Origin: Campylobacterota bacterium
GTDB taxonomy: Bacteria; Campylobacterota; Campylobacteria; Campylobacterales; Thiovulaceae
Assembly: GCA_030152305.1 (NCBI GenBank)
Contig: JASKOM010000007.1
Span: 62,001-126,000 of the forward strand
Reading direction: 5' to 3'
Length of the DNA stretch: 64,000 bases
Shown: positions 27,719-34,772 of the stretch, piece after piece
Layout of the letters: each line of letters opens with the position of its first letter
How positions within the stretch are numbered: position 1 is the stretch's first letter
Notes under the pieces: model-generated
Databases searched by the model: none
The model's input: only the letters and a program-made list of their open reading frames with translations
What the model was told of the DNA's origin: nothing
Program-made: the position numbers and the translations under genes

Positions 27719-27766
27719 TTTTTATTCTCTCCAATTCCCAATTTTTCGTAATTTTAATATTATTAG
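27719..27766 (-). promoter_or_regulatory. Module leader box, module 3
   Basis: The minus strand carries AATATTAAAATTACGAAAA identical to the plus-strand modules, then TTGGAGAGAATAAAAA before the TTG start. Confidence 0.55.
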
Positions 27767-27812
27767 ATTCTGAATCAAGTTACAAGAAGCTATCGCTTTC
27801 AAAATGACGGTG
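27766..27812. repeat. Hairpin intergenic repeat
   Basis: AGATTCTGAATCAAGTTACAAGAAGCTATCGCTTTCAAAATGACGG-type sequence, an inverted copy of the element at 1325. It lies between the divergent module 3 and the envelope gene cluster. Confidence 0.55.
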
Positions 27813-27890
27813 TTTTAAAACTCGAAATATAAGGACACTATCAATCATGCTTATACGATAAAATGCTTTGAATTTTTTTAAGGAGGCTAT

Positions 27891-28232
27891 TTGAAATTAT
27901 TGCCAATTTTATTATTACCAACTTCTCTTTTGTTTTCTGATTTTCAGGAAAGATTAGATAATGACCCTCGAACTAAAAATGAGGCTTATTATAAAAAAAT
28001 CGGTGGTGAAATAGATCGTAATCATGCGATTATTAAAGATCTTTTAACTCGAAATAAAAAATGTGTTGAAGGAACTGAAAAAATGATCAAACATGCTACT
28101 TGTTATGCTGTTTATTTATCGATTCAGGATCTAAAAGCAGAAGGTGAATCTGAAAATAAAGATTTGATTAATCAACTTGCGAAAAATTGTCCAGATTGGC
28201 GAAAGTATAACGATATCGAGGATTGTAAATGA
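27891..28232 (+). CDS. Small secreted protein, first gene of envelope cluster
   Basis: The start is TTG behind a strong AAGGAGG ribosome site. The 113-residue product has a signal peptide (about 1-16, KLLPILLLPTSLLFS) and a charged mature part with four cysteines (in KKCVEG, ATCYAVY, KNCPDW and EDCK), suggesting disulfides in the periplasm. I recognise no family. Its stop overlaps the next start (ATGA), so it opens an operon reading to about 33.4 kb. Confidence 0.75.
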   Translation: MKLLPILLLPTSLLFSDFQERLDNDPRTKNEAYYKKIGGEIDRNHAIIKDLLTRNKKCVEGTEKMIKHATCYAVYLSIQDLKAEGESENKDLINQLAKNCPDWRKYNDIEDCK

Positions 28233-28846
28233 GAAAGTTATTTTTAGTTGTCTCGTTGTCGGTTTCTATGTTTGCAACGGATAAAAGTAATTATGAAACC
28301 GCTCCAAAAAGTCAATCTGAACAGTTGCAAGTTATGAAGCAAAAACGAGACAAGATTCGACAAGAGTTAAATGAAATTCCGGGACTTCAGCAAAAAATAA
28401 TCGGTCTTCAGAAAACTATCGAAAAAGCTACAAAAGGTCAGCGAAAAATGGTTGATCTTTATTTAAAATCTCGTAAAATTTGCGAACAGCAAAAAGCAAA
28501 AAATGAGTTAGCTGGAATGAGTTATTCTCGATTGACGAGCAATTATGAAAAATGTAAAGCAGATACTGGTGAAGAATCTGTTTTTGGTTCTCATTCACAA
28601 CTGATGAGAGATATTGCATCGTTTAAACAAACAATTGCGGATCATATTATAGAATCTGAAGATTTAGTAGGACGAAAAGATACATTGGAAGTTAGCGGAC
28701 AATATGCTGATGAAGCTATTTTAATGCTAGAAGAGGCTGTTAATGGTGGCGGAAATTCAAATACTGAAGAAGCTCCAACTCGAAAAACTAACAAAAAAAA
28801 TGTAGAACAACAAGTTAATGAGGTAGAAAATGAACTTAACCAATAA
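28229..28846 (+). CDS. Secreted coiled-coil protein of envelope cluster
   Basis: The 205-residue protein has a signal peptide (MRKLFLVVSLSVSMFA) and long charged helices with heptad spacing (about 30-80 and 125-170), consistent with a periplasmic coiled coil. Two cysteines (KICEQQ and YEKCKAD) could pair. It overlaps both neighbours by a few bases, showing tight translational coupling. Function unknown. Confidence 0.75.
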   Translation: MRKLFLVVSLSVSMFATDKSNYETAPKSQSEQLQVMKQKRDKIRQELNEIPGLQQKIIGLQKTIEKATKGQRKMVDLYLKSRKICEQQKAKNELAGMSYSRLTSNYEKCKADTGEESVFGSHSQLMRDIASFKQTIADHIIESEDLVGRKDTLEVSGQYADEAILMLEEAVNGGGNSNTEEAPTRKTNKKNVEQQVNEVENELNQ

Positions 28847-29780
28847 CAAAAGAAAAATTAGCGGAATAGCTTTAGCTGTTTTATTTGGTGCAGATTTGCA
28901 AGGTGGAATATTTAATTGTCAGCCACCAAGAGATATAACTGGTCAATTTGATCAACTTAATGAAGTTATGATGAACAAAGATAGTAGCAAAAGTGAAAAA
29001 GCCGAAGCTAAAGAACAAATGTTAAAACTAAAAGATGAATTAAAATGTTCAGCTTTTGAAACTGAATATGACAACAAAGCTAATAAGGATTTCCGAGATA
29101 ATAAATCTAGCGGTGCAATTCACAAAGCTTTAGAATATTTAAAAGGCAATGATTCGGCTAATGAACTTATTAGTGATCTCGAAAAACATCAAATTAAAGA
29201 TTCATCTCCAATTGGAATTGATAATCTTTTTGGTTTAGATATTGGTTTCAAAAAAGGTGATGGCGATCTTTATATTGGTTTTTTTATATTAAACAGTGAT
29301 ACCCCAAAATATGGTCAAAAAGTTTATCAAGGCAAACGAGCAGAATCAATTAAAGACGGTGTTTATTTCTCAAATGGTAAAGAGTTTGGCAAAGCTCATG
29401 AAATATCAGATTCTGTTTCAAAAATAGTTGTTGTGAAAAATGATGAGGCTTTTGAAGTTCCAGTTAAAGATTTCAAGCTTGATAAAACAGAAGCTTTAAT
29501 TTTTGGTAATGAAATCGCTCTTGCTTTGGATCTTGATGGTGAAAATAAAAAACCAGCAAAATATAAGGAATATCTTTCTAGCAAAACCTTTAAAAGCAAA
29601 CAAGACGAATATCAAGCAGAACTCGAAGCAAAAGCCGAAGCTGAAAAACAAAAAAGAAAAAAACAAAAAGAAGAAGAATCTGATCAAAACGACGGTGAAT
29701 TAAATCACAACCAAACGAACGAACGAACGAACGAACGAACGAACGAACGAACGAACGAACGAACGGTAAGGATACCTTAA
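28830..29780 (+). CDS. Secreted protein with phase-variable C-terminus
   Basis: In the present sequence 316 residues are encoded: a hydrophobic export segment (about 10-26), a Cys-containing N-terminus, a globular middle, a Lys/Glu-rich helix (260-290) and repeated NERT from an AACG tract, stopping shortly after (VRIP-stop). One extra AACG unit would join the frame reading NGKDTLNKNKTNQ, which runs to a TGA at 29909 and, beyond it, openly to 30088. There it overlaps the next start as ATGA. The ancestral gene was therefore probably 28830-30088 and the gene is now in an off or truncated state. Confidence 0.8.
   Translation: MNLTNNKRKISGIALAVLFGADLQGGIFNCQPPRDITGQFDQLNEVMMNKDSSKSEKAEAKEQMLKLKDELKCSAFETEYDNKANKDFRDNKSSGAIHKALEYLKGNDSANELISDLEKHQIKDSSPIGIDNLFGLDIGFKKGDGDLYIGFFILNSDTPKYGQKVYQGKRAESIKDGVYFSNGKEFGKAHEISDSVSKIVVVKNDEAFEVPVKDFKLDKTEALIFGNEIALALDLDGENKKPAKYKEYLSSKTFKSKQDEYQAELEAKAEAEKQKRKKQKEEESDQNDGELNHNQTNERTNERTNERTNERTVRIP
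29714..29765 (+). repeat. Tetranucleotide tract (AACG)13
   Basis: Thirteen perfect AACG units lie within the coding region. A four-base unit changes the frame with each gain or loss, the classic signature of a contingency (phase-variation) locus. In frame it encodes Asn-Glu-Arg-Thr repeats. Confidence 0.95.
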
Positions 29781-30088
29781 ACAAAAATAAAACAAATCAA
29801 CAACAAAACAACTCTCCAACTTATACAGTTAAATCAAATACAGGTAACTGTTCCGCAGGTCTAAATAAAGACCAAATCAAAAAGAAACTTATAAACAATT
29901 CAGGTAATTGATCTCTTGGATCAACTTTAAGCACTTGTAAACAAGGCACATTGGTTACTCTTGAAAATGATTCAACAAAACAACCTTTAACAGAAGACGA
30001 AATTAATGAGATTTTTGGTAATGAAAATTTATTAAATAAAATTGATAATGACAAAAAAGCATTAGAAAACAGTGTCAACAACCAATGA
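29781..30088 (+). pseudogene. Out-of-frame C-terminal part of the phase-variable gene
   Basis: In frame +2 relative to the upstream gene the sequence encodes NKNKTNQQQNNSPTYTV, CSAGLNKDQIKKKLI, then TGA at 29909-29911, then TLSTCKQGTLVTLEND and LTEDEINEIFGNENLL to TGA at 30086-30088. The TGA may derive from TGG. The coding character and the ATGA overlap with the next gene show this was once translated as the C-terminus of the upstream protein. Confidence 0.7.
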
Positions 30089-30867
30089 TCTCTCCAAAAC
30101 TTTTAATTCTTTCTCTTGTTACCTCATCGCTGTTGTTTTCTGATTTTACTGAAGAACAGACAAAAGATGAAAAAGAGGTTCAAGATCTTATTAAAGAATA
30201 CACAAAATATAAAGATGAGGTCGCAGCTGATATAGAAATCGTTAAAACAGGAAAAGTCGAAGATCTTCCAGCTGTCAAACAAGCCATGAAAAAACCAAAT
30301 ATCAATAAAACGATTGATTTACTTGTAAATAAAGCAGATGAAAATGAAAAAATTACAAATTCAGATTCATGGCAATATTTAACAAGATGGTTTATGTTAG
30401 CGGATCAAGTATCTTACGATGATGAAAATACTCTTTTTTATTTGATTAATGATTCAGATTTTGAATCAAAACTTGCTGATATCGAAGAATTATCGTTTGA
30501 TGAAAATTATGTTCCAAATGATGAATTAATATCTGCTCTTAAAAAAAGTAAAAAAGAATATATCGAATATCTAAAAAGCCTAGTCGAAGACTTTGGTGAT
30601 ATCGATTCAAGATTCTATGAAAAACTTTCATTTAAAGTTACAGCAAGAAATGGCTTGAGTATTCGAGAAAATCCATTAACAGGATTAGAACTACAAAGAA
30701 CAGGCAAAATGACAAAAGCTACAAATGTAAGAGTTAGATACTTTATTAATGGTGCTGACAAGACTTTTAACGGAGTGTTTAATTATCAATGGGCAAAAGT
30801 TGAAATTTCTACAAAAGAAGGAAAGGTGTTGGGATGGGCAAGTATGAAATATCTACAAAAGAAGTAA
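30085..30867 (+). CDS. Secreted protein with C-terminal SH3b-like domain
   Basis: The 260-residue protein has a signal peptide (MISPKLLILSLVTSSLLFS), an acidic helical region (20-180) and a C-terminal bacterial SH3-like domain. That domain is recognised by NGLSIRENP, a Gly-Lys-Met-Thr turn and GWASMKYLQ at the end, the usual pattern of SH3b domains that bind peptidoglycan or peptide stems. It overlaps the upstream gene (ATGA) and the downstream ExbB-like gene by 34 nt. A link between the motor proteins and the cell wall is a reasonable inference. Confidence 0.7.
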   Translation: MISPKLLILSLVTSSLLFSDFTEEQTKDEKEVQDLIKEYTKYKDEVAADIEIVKTGKVEDLPAVKQAMKKPNINKTIDLLVNKADENEKITNSDSWQYLTRWFMLADQVSYDDENTLFYLINDSDFESKLADIEELSFDENYVPNDELISALKKSKKEYIEYLKSLVEDFGDIDSRFYEKLSFKVTARNGLSIRENPLTGLELQRTGKMTKATNVRVRYFINGADKTFNGVFNYQWAKVEISTKEGKVLGWASMKYLQKK

Positions 30868-31391
30868 ATTCTTTCTTTTCGTTGATTTGGTCGTTTGTTA
30901 TAGCAATTTTTATTTACACGGCATTAATTGAAATCTTTGCTCCAGCTAGAATAATGCCTGAACCGAAAGTTTTTACTGAAGAAGAAAAAATTAACGAAAT
31001 CGCAAGTCGTTATGACTCGTCGGTTATTGCTCCAGCCGTCGAACCTGAACCTATGATTTTACCAAAAATCGTAAATATCGTTCAAACCGCAGGAATTGGT
31101 TTTAATCTATTTTATTTTTTTATATTTCTTACTCTTTGGCTTCAACTTTTTTATGCAATGTCAAAAAATCCAGTTGATTTTGTTGCCGTTGATTTAAATC
31201 TTCAAGCTCCGCCAATGCTTGGAGTTGGTGGAACAATTTATGCTCTCGTTAATGTTAATTTAAGTGCTTCGGTTTCAATTATCGAAACTCTTTCAGCTGT
31301 TTTAATTGGTGCAGGTTTAACAACTCTTTTGGGAATTTTTATTTATATCGTTAATCACACTTTGACACGATGGATAGTAACAAAACATTAA
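30834..31391 (+). CDS. ExbB/TolQ/MotA-like membrane protein
   Basis: The 185-residue protein has three membrane helices (about 13-35, 87-109, 148-174). The segment APPMLGVGGTIYALVNV (125-141), with a Pro/Gly-rich start just before the last helix, resembles the conserved pore region of ExbB/TolQ. The last helix has GAGLTTLLGIF, matching the 'A-L-x-T-T-x-x-G' helix that lines the proton path. The cytoplasmic domain is much smaller than in ExbB. It is followed after 4 nt by an ExbD-like gene, which strongly supports a motor pair. Identity to a known subfamily cannot be judged here. Confidence 0.65.
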   Translation: MGKYEISTKEVNSFFSLIWSFVIAIFIYTALIEIFAPARIMPEPKVFTEEEKINEIASRYDSSVIAPAVEPEPMILPKIVNIVQTAGIGFNLFYFFIFLTLWLQLFYAMSKNPVDFVAVDLNLQAPPMLGVGGTIYALVNVNLSASVSIIETLSAVLIGAGLTTLLGIFIYIVNHTLTRWIVTKH

Positions 31392-31395
31392 TAAC

Positions 31396-31899
31396 ATGAA
31401 AAGATTCTCACAGCCTCAAGTTATCGTTTTATTAGACTTTATTTTTATATTTTTATTAATTTTTATGATGCAAAAACCTTCAGAAGTAAAAATAAACTTG
31501 CCAAACGATCAATTATTAGAAGATACAGCAATTGTCATGTCAAAAAACGGACACACAACTGAAGTATTATTAAATGGCTCATGGATTCCTTTTGCCGAAT
31601 ATTCGAATAGCAATTTTGTATATTCAAACGGCTATTCGATTTCGACAAAATGCAATTCTCTTTGCGACAATATCGAAACTAGTAAATCAGCTGAAAGTGT
31701 TGGCGGTGAATTAAAAATAATGATCACTGGACAACTTTATTCACAAATATCAAATACTTTATTAGGTGCTTGTCGTCATAATTCAAATGCTTGTTCAAAC
31801 ATGGAATTTGATATAAATCCTGACGGAATGATAGATCTTGAACTTCTTACACAAAAAAACCCTGTCTTTAAAGATATCTTTGGAGAAAGCGAAAAATAA
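31396..31899 (+). CDS. ExbD/TolR-like single-pass protein
   Basis: The 167-residue protein has one N-terminal membrane helix (9-25, VIVLLDFIFIFLLIFMM) with Asp14 at the start of the helix, the place of the essential proton-carrying Asp in ExbD, TolR and MotB. The periplasmic part of about 140 residues has four cysteines (SISTKCNSLCDN, LGACRHNSNACSN), unusual for ExbD, and no OmpA-like domain. It would form the stator partner of the upstream protein. Confidence 0.65.
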   Translation: MKRFSQPQVIVLLDFIFIFLLIFMMQKPSEVKINLPNDQLLEDTAIVMSKNGHTTEVLLNGSWIPFAEYSNSNFVYSNGYSISTKCNSLCDNIETSKSAESVGGELKIMITGQLYSQISNTLLGACRHNSNACSNMEFDINPDGMIDLELLTQKNPVFKDIFGESEK

Positions 31900-31909
31900 T
31901 AATAAATAA

Positions 31910-32887
31910 ATGAAAAAAATACTATATATATTTATAGTTTTATTTCATTACCTCATCGCCGAAAATTCTAAAATTGATCCGACAATTTATGATCTACAAA
32001 AGCTATTAAAACAGCGACAAGAGATTCAAAAAGAGGTCGAATCGATGGAATGGCGAATGGTAAAAATAAAACTCTTAGAAAAAGAACTATCAAAAACAGC
32101 CTACGGATCAGATAAAAACGATAAATTAGAACAAATATCAGCTGAAAAATTTGCAATTCGAGATTACGAAATAAAACGACTTTCACTCGATTATGTCGAT
32201 GAAAAAATCTCATTCGTAACTTTTAGACTTCAACAAGAAAATCAAAAACTTAACAATATAAAACTTTGTGATTCAGGAGACAAAGAACTATTTGATGAAT
32301 GTATTGCAGTTGAACGAAGATTTAATTTATTAGTTTCAAATAAATATCGCGATTTTAGATCGAACGAAACAATCGTTCAGACTTTTCAATTTTTACATAA
32401 AGCACTTCAACGAAATGAATTTATTCTAAAACTGTATAATAATTCACTTTACGATTTTTATCTTTCAAAACAAAAAGAAATTTCAAAATATATTTTAGAA
32501 AATATAGCTAACGAACTTTCTGATTTTAAATTAACCGATGAGGTCGCGATTTTTGGTTTTAACTTTGTCTATCAATCTGAAAAATTAATCGTTGATTTTA
32601 TAGGAATAAAAGATAACAAATTAAATATTATTAAAATGGGATTTTTTGCAAAAGATTATTTATGGAGCAGAACTAACGAAGTTGAAATCGATCAAGATAA
32701 AAGCAAAATGACGATTTCATATCGAGGTTCAATCTTTGAAATTCCATTAAAAATATTTAAAAATTTTATTTCGGCTCAAATATTTGCAAACGAAATAAAA
32801 TCAGAATTATTTAAATTCAAACGAGAACCAGCTAAAAATTTTATTCGAGAGCAGAATATTCGTTTATTTAATATAAAGGTTGAATAA
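31910..32887 (+). CDS. Secreted helical protein of envelope cluster
   Basis: The 325-residue protein has a signal peptide (MKKILYIFIVLFHYLIA) and a long charged helical region (20-125) with coiled-coil spacing, then a helical middle and a mixed C-terminal domain. Two cysteines (KLCDSG, DECIAV) may form a disulfide. I recognise no family. The start lies 10 nt after the ExbD-like stop. By position it could be the periplasmic effector driven by the motor. Confidence 0.65.
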   Translation: MKKILYIFIVLFHYLIAENSKIDPTIYDLQKLLKQRQEIQKEVESMEWRMVKIKLLEKELSKTAYGSDKNDKLEQISAEKFAIRDYEIKRLSLDYVDEKISFVTFRLQQENQKLNNIKLCDSGDKELFDECIAVERRFNLLVSNKYRDFRSNETIVQTFQFLHKALQRNEFILKLYNNSLYDFYLSKQKEISKYILENIANELSDFKLTDEVAIFGFNFVYQSEKLIVDFIGIKDNKLNIIKMGFFAKDYLWSRTNEVEIDQDKSKMTISYRGSIFEIPLKIFKNFISAQIFANEIKSELFKFKREPAKNFIREQNIRLFNIKVE

Positions 32888-32892
32888 AAATC

Positions 32893-33420
32893 ATGGATAT
32901 GTCAAATTTATTAAAAACTATTGGTGGAATGTTAGTTTTAACGATTGTTGGAACAGTTGCTCAAATTTTTCTTGAACCGATTTTAAAACCAGTAGTTAAT
33001 GAAATTGTTGAACAACCTCATCAAAATTATCAATCGACTCAAAAAAGTCAAGTTTCACAACCTCGTCAAAGTCAAACAGAAAATTCTCAAACTAATGAAA
33101 ACGAAACAGCATATTCAATAAAAATAGGCTCGTCTCATTTTGTAATTATCAAAAATATAGTTCTAAATTGGCAATCAGCAAAAGCATTCTGTTCAGAATT
33201 ATCTTTTAAAAGTTATTCTGATTGGAGATTGCCAAATCAAAACGAATTAACATCGATTTCAAATAACTTAAATTCAGTTCATAAAGATGATAGAAAATAT
33301 TTTTGGTCAAAATTAGAACATAGCGAAAATAAAAATTTTGCTTGGCGAGTTTATTTAGTTGAAAACTACGGCTATTTTGGAGAAAAAACTTCAGAAATTA
33401 ATGTAATGTGTGTTCGATAA
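32893..33420 (+). CDS. Membrane-anchored DUF1566 (Lcl C-terminal) domain protein
   Basis: The 175-residue protein has one membrane helix (about 11-28), a Gln/Ser-rich linker (45-70) and a C-terminal DUF1566 domain (WQSAKAFCSELSFKSYSDWR, LPNQNELT, ending VMCVR). These domains have a C-type-lectin-like fold and occur in adhesins such as Legionella Lcl. It lies 5 nt after the previous gene and closes the envelope cluster, so a surface or ligand-binding role is likely. Confidence 0.75.
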   Translation: MDMSNLLKTIGGMLVLTIVGTVAQIFLEPILKPVVNEIVEQPHQNYQSTQKSQVSQPRQSQTENSQTNENETAYSIKIGSSHFVIIKNIVLNWQSAKAFCSELSFKSYSDWRLPNQNELTSISNNLNSVHKDDRKYFWSKLEHSENKNFAWRVYLVENYGYFGEKTSEINVMCVR

Positions 33421-33445
33421 AAATATAATATTCGATTTTTCCTCA

Positions 33446-33512
33446 TCCCTCAACCGTCATCCTGAAGCGATATCTACTGTAACTTGTTTCAGGATCTAAT
33501 TAAAAAATTTTG
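33446..33512. repeat. Hairpin intergenic repeat
   Basis: CCGTCATCCTGAA and TTTCAGGATCT arms enclose 'gcgatatctactgtaactt'. It is the best preserved member together with 24478-24520. Confidence 0.6.
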
Positions 33513-33560
33513 CTACAATTCAAATCAAAAAATCTTAAATTATTTGTTTTAAATTTATTT

Positions 33561-33728
33561 CAACAAGGCTTACCAAGTGCCTTTGACATAACTCAAGCTT
33601 TCTAAGTCATTCGGCTTGAAAGCCTTTTTGAAGTAAATTTTGAAGAGTTATGTCAAGAAACTTGGTAACTTTCTAACAACTCTTCAGCAAAAAAATTTAT
33701 TTTAATTCAATAATTTACCAAGTAAAAA
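33561..33728 (+). ncRNA. Structured leader upstream of AntA copy 2 (possible switch)
   Basis: Nested stems: outer TACCAAGT (33571-33578) with ACTTGGTA (33660-33667); middle TTGACATAACTC (33583-33594) with GAGTTATGTCAA (33645-33656), perfect over 12 pairs; inner GCTTTCTAAGTC (33597-33608) with GGCTTGAAAGC (33613-33623), one bulge. A second TACCAAGT lies at 33716-33723, immediately before the ATG at 33729, and could pair with the same ACTTGGTA instead of the first. That would give two exclusive structures, one covering the start. No Shine-Dalgarno is visible. Confidence 0.6.
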
Positions 33729-34655
33729 ATGATAGAAATCGTAAAAATTGTGCCTCAAAAAATTGGGGAAGAGAATTCTCAAACTGTTTCAGCAAGAGAT
33801 TTATATAAATTCTTAGGTGTAAAAAGACAGTTTTCAGACTGGATCAAGGATCAAATTAACAGAGGTTTGTTTGAGGAAAATATCGATTTTATCACTTTTC
33901 CAACCGTTCACTTAAAAGTGAACGGCAAAAATGTAACACATGAATCTGATTTTACACATAGAGACGAATCTGGTAAATTTACATCCATTGAATACTTTTT
34001 AACAGTTGATACAGCTAAACATATTTCTATTATGAGTAGAACAGAAAAAGGTCACGAAATAAAAAAGTATTTTCTCAAAATCGAAAAAGAGTATTTCAAT
34101 GTAAAAATTCAGGAAGCAGTTGAGCAATGTCAAAGAAATCAAAACCCAAAACTTGAGTTAATCAAAGTTCGCGGAAATGGAAAAATTATTCGAAGATCTT
34201 TCACGGATACAGTTAAAGATTTTATCGTTTATGCAAAATCGCAAGGAAGTCAAAATGCTGATCGTTATTATTTAATTTTCACGATTGAAATTTATAGAAA
34301 ACTTGGCTTAATTAAAACAAATAAAGATTTTGGCAAATTAAAAAATGCTATTTCTGAAATCAAATTGAATGAAAGCGATCTTAAAAAACTAGATAAGCAA
34401 TTTAATTTTCGCGATGAATTGAACATCGAAAACTTAACCGTTGTTAGTTCATGTGAAATTATTGTTCAGCGAATTATCGAAGATGAAATGACAAAACAGA
34501 CTCCTTACAAACAAATTTTTAAAATTGCAAAAGCTCAACTTTCAACGATTTCAATCGCTTTTGAACCTTACATCGTAACCGCTAAACAGCAACTTGAATT
34601 CAAAGGGACTTTGTTTGAGTTTTTATTACTTGAAAACAATCCTGTTATGAATTAA
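33729..34655 (+). CDS. AntA/AntB-type antirepressor protein, copy 2
   Basis: The 308-residue paralogue of the protein at 14217 has an N-terminal AntA domain (VSARDLYKFLGVKRQFSDWI, then IEYFLTVDTAKHISI and HEIKKYFLKIEK) and the same C-terminal region (RRSFTDTVKDFIVYAKSQG). Between the two halves of the AntA domain the coding sequence holds a perfect hairpin, CCGTTCACTT/AAGTGAACGG (33904-33925), at the place where copy 1 has an unrelated hairpin. A repeat (34660-34693) follows. Confidence 0.8.
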   Translation: MIEIVKIVPQKIGEENSQTVSARDLYKFLGVKRQFSDWIKDQINRGLFEENIDFITFPTVHLKVNGKNVTHESDFTHRDESGKFTSIEYFLTVDTAKHISIMSRTEKGHEIKKYFLKIEKEYFNVKIQEAVEQCQRNQNPKLELIKVRGNGKIIRRSFTDTVKDFIVYAKSQGSQNADRYYLIFTIEIYRKLGLIKTNKDFGKLKNAISEIKLNESDLKKLDKQFNFRDELNIENLTVVSSCEIIVQRIIEDEMTKQTPYKQIFKIAKAQLSTISIAFEPYIVTAKQQLEFKGTLFEFLLLENNPVMN

Positions 34656-34659
34656 TTTG

Positions 34660-34693
34660 TAGATTCTGAAATAAATTCAGAATGACGGCGATC
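34660..34693. repeat. Short hairpin repeat
   Basis: AGATTCTGAAATAAATTCAG followed by AATGACGGC is nearly the same as 11451-11470. The palindrome ATTCTGAA/TTCAGAAT may act as a weak terminator for the AntA gene. Confidence 0.5.
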
Positions 34694-34726
34694 GCTTTAG
34701 TAGAAAAATATTAAAATTAAACAATA

Positions 34727-34772
34727 TTTTTATGATAAAATAAAAATATTAAAAAATCAAAGGAAAATATAA
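34727..34772 (+). promoter_or_regulatory. Likely promoter and ribosome site for terD
   Basis: TATGATAAAAT (about 34731-34741) resembles an extended -10 box, and AAAGGAAAATATAA leads to the ATG at 34773. A -35 box is not clear, as is common in Campylobacterota. Confidence 0.4.

Larger units (their letters stand above)
33421..33728 (+). other. Intergenic region: hairpin repeat plus structured leader
   Basis: No gene is seen in these 308 bases. They contain a hairpin repeat (33446-33512) and the AntA leader. The stretch 33510-33728 matches the inverted stretch 15160-15380 upstream of the other AntA gene, including the flank TTTTGCTACAATTCAAAT, so the whole unit of leader and gene was duplicated. 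Confidence 0.7.

Noticed and set aside
5101-27766. An integrated prophage.
   Set aside because: Only regulatory-type genes are present; no integrase, terminase, portal, capsid or tail gene is visible between the core genes.
29909-29911. TGA read as Trp or selenocysteine.
   Set aside because: TGG is used for Trp throughout and TGA serves as a normal stop elsewhere in the window; no SECIS-like hairpin follows.
27891-33420. Zorya defence system.
   Set aside because: The ExbB-like protein lacks the long ZorA tail, the ExbD-like one lacks an OmpA domain, and no ZorC, ZorD or ZorE homologue is present.
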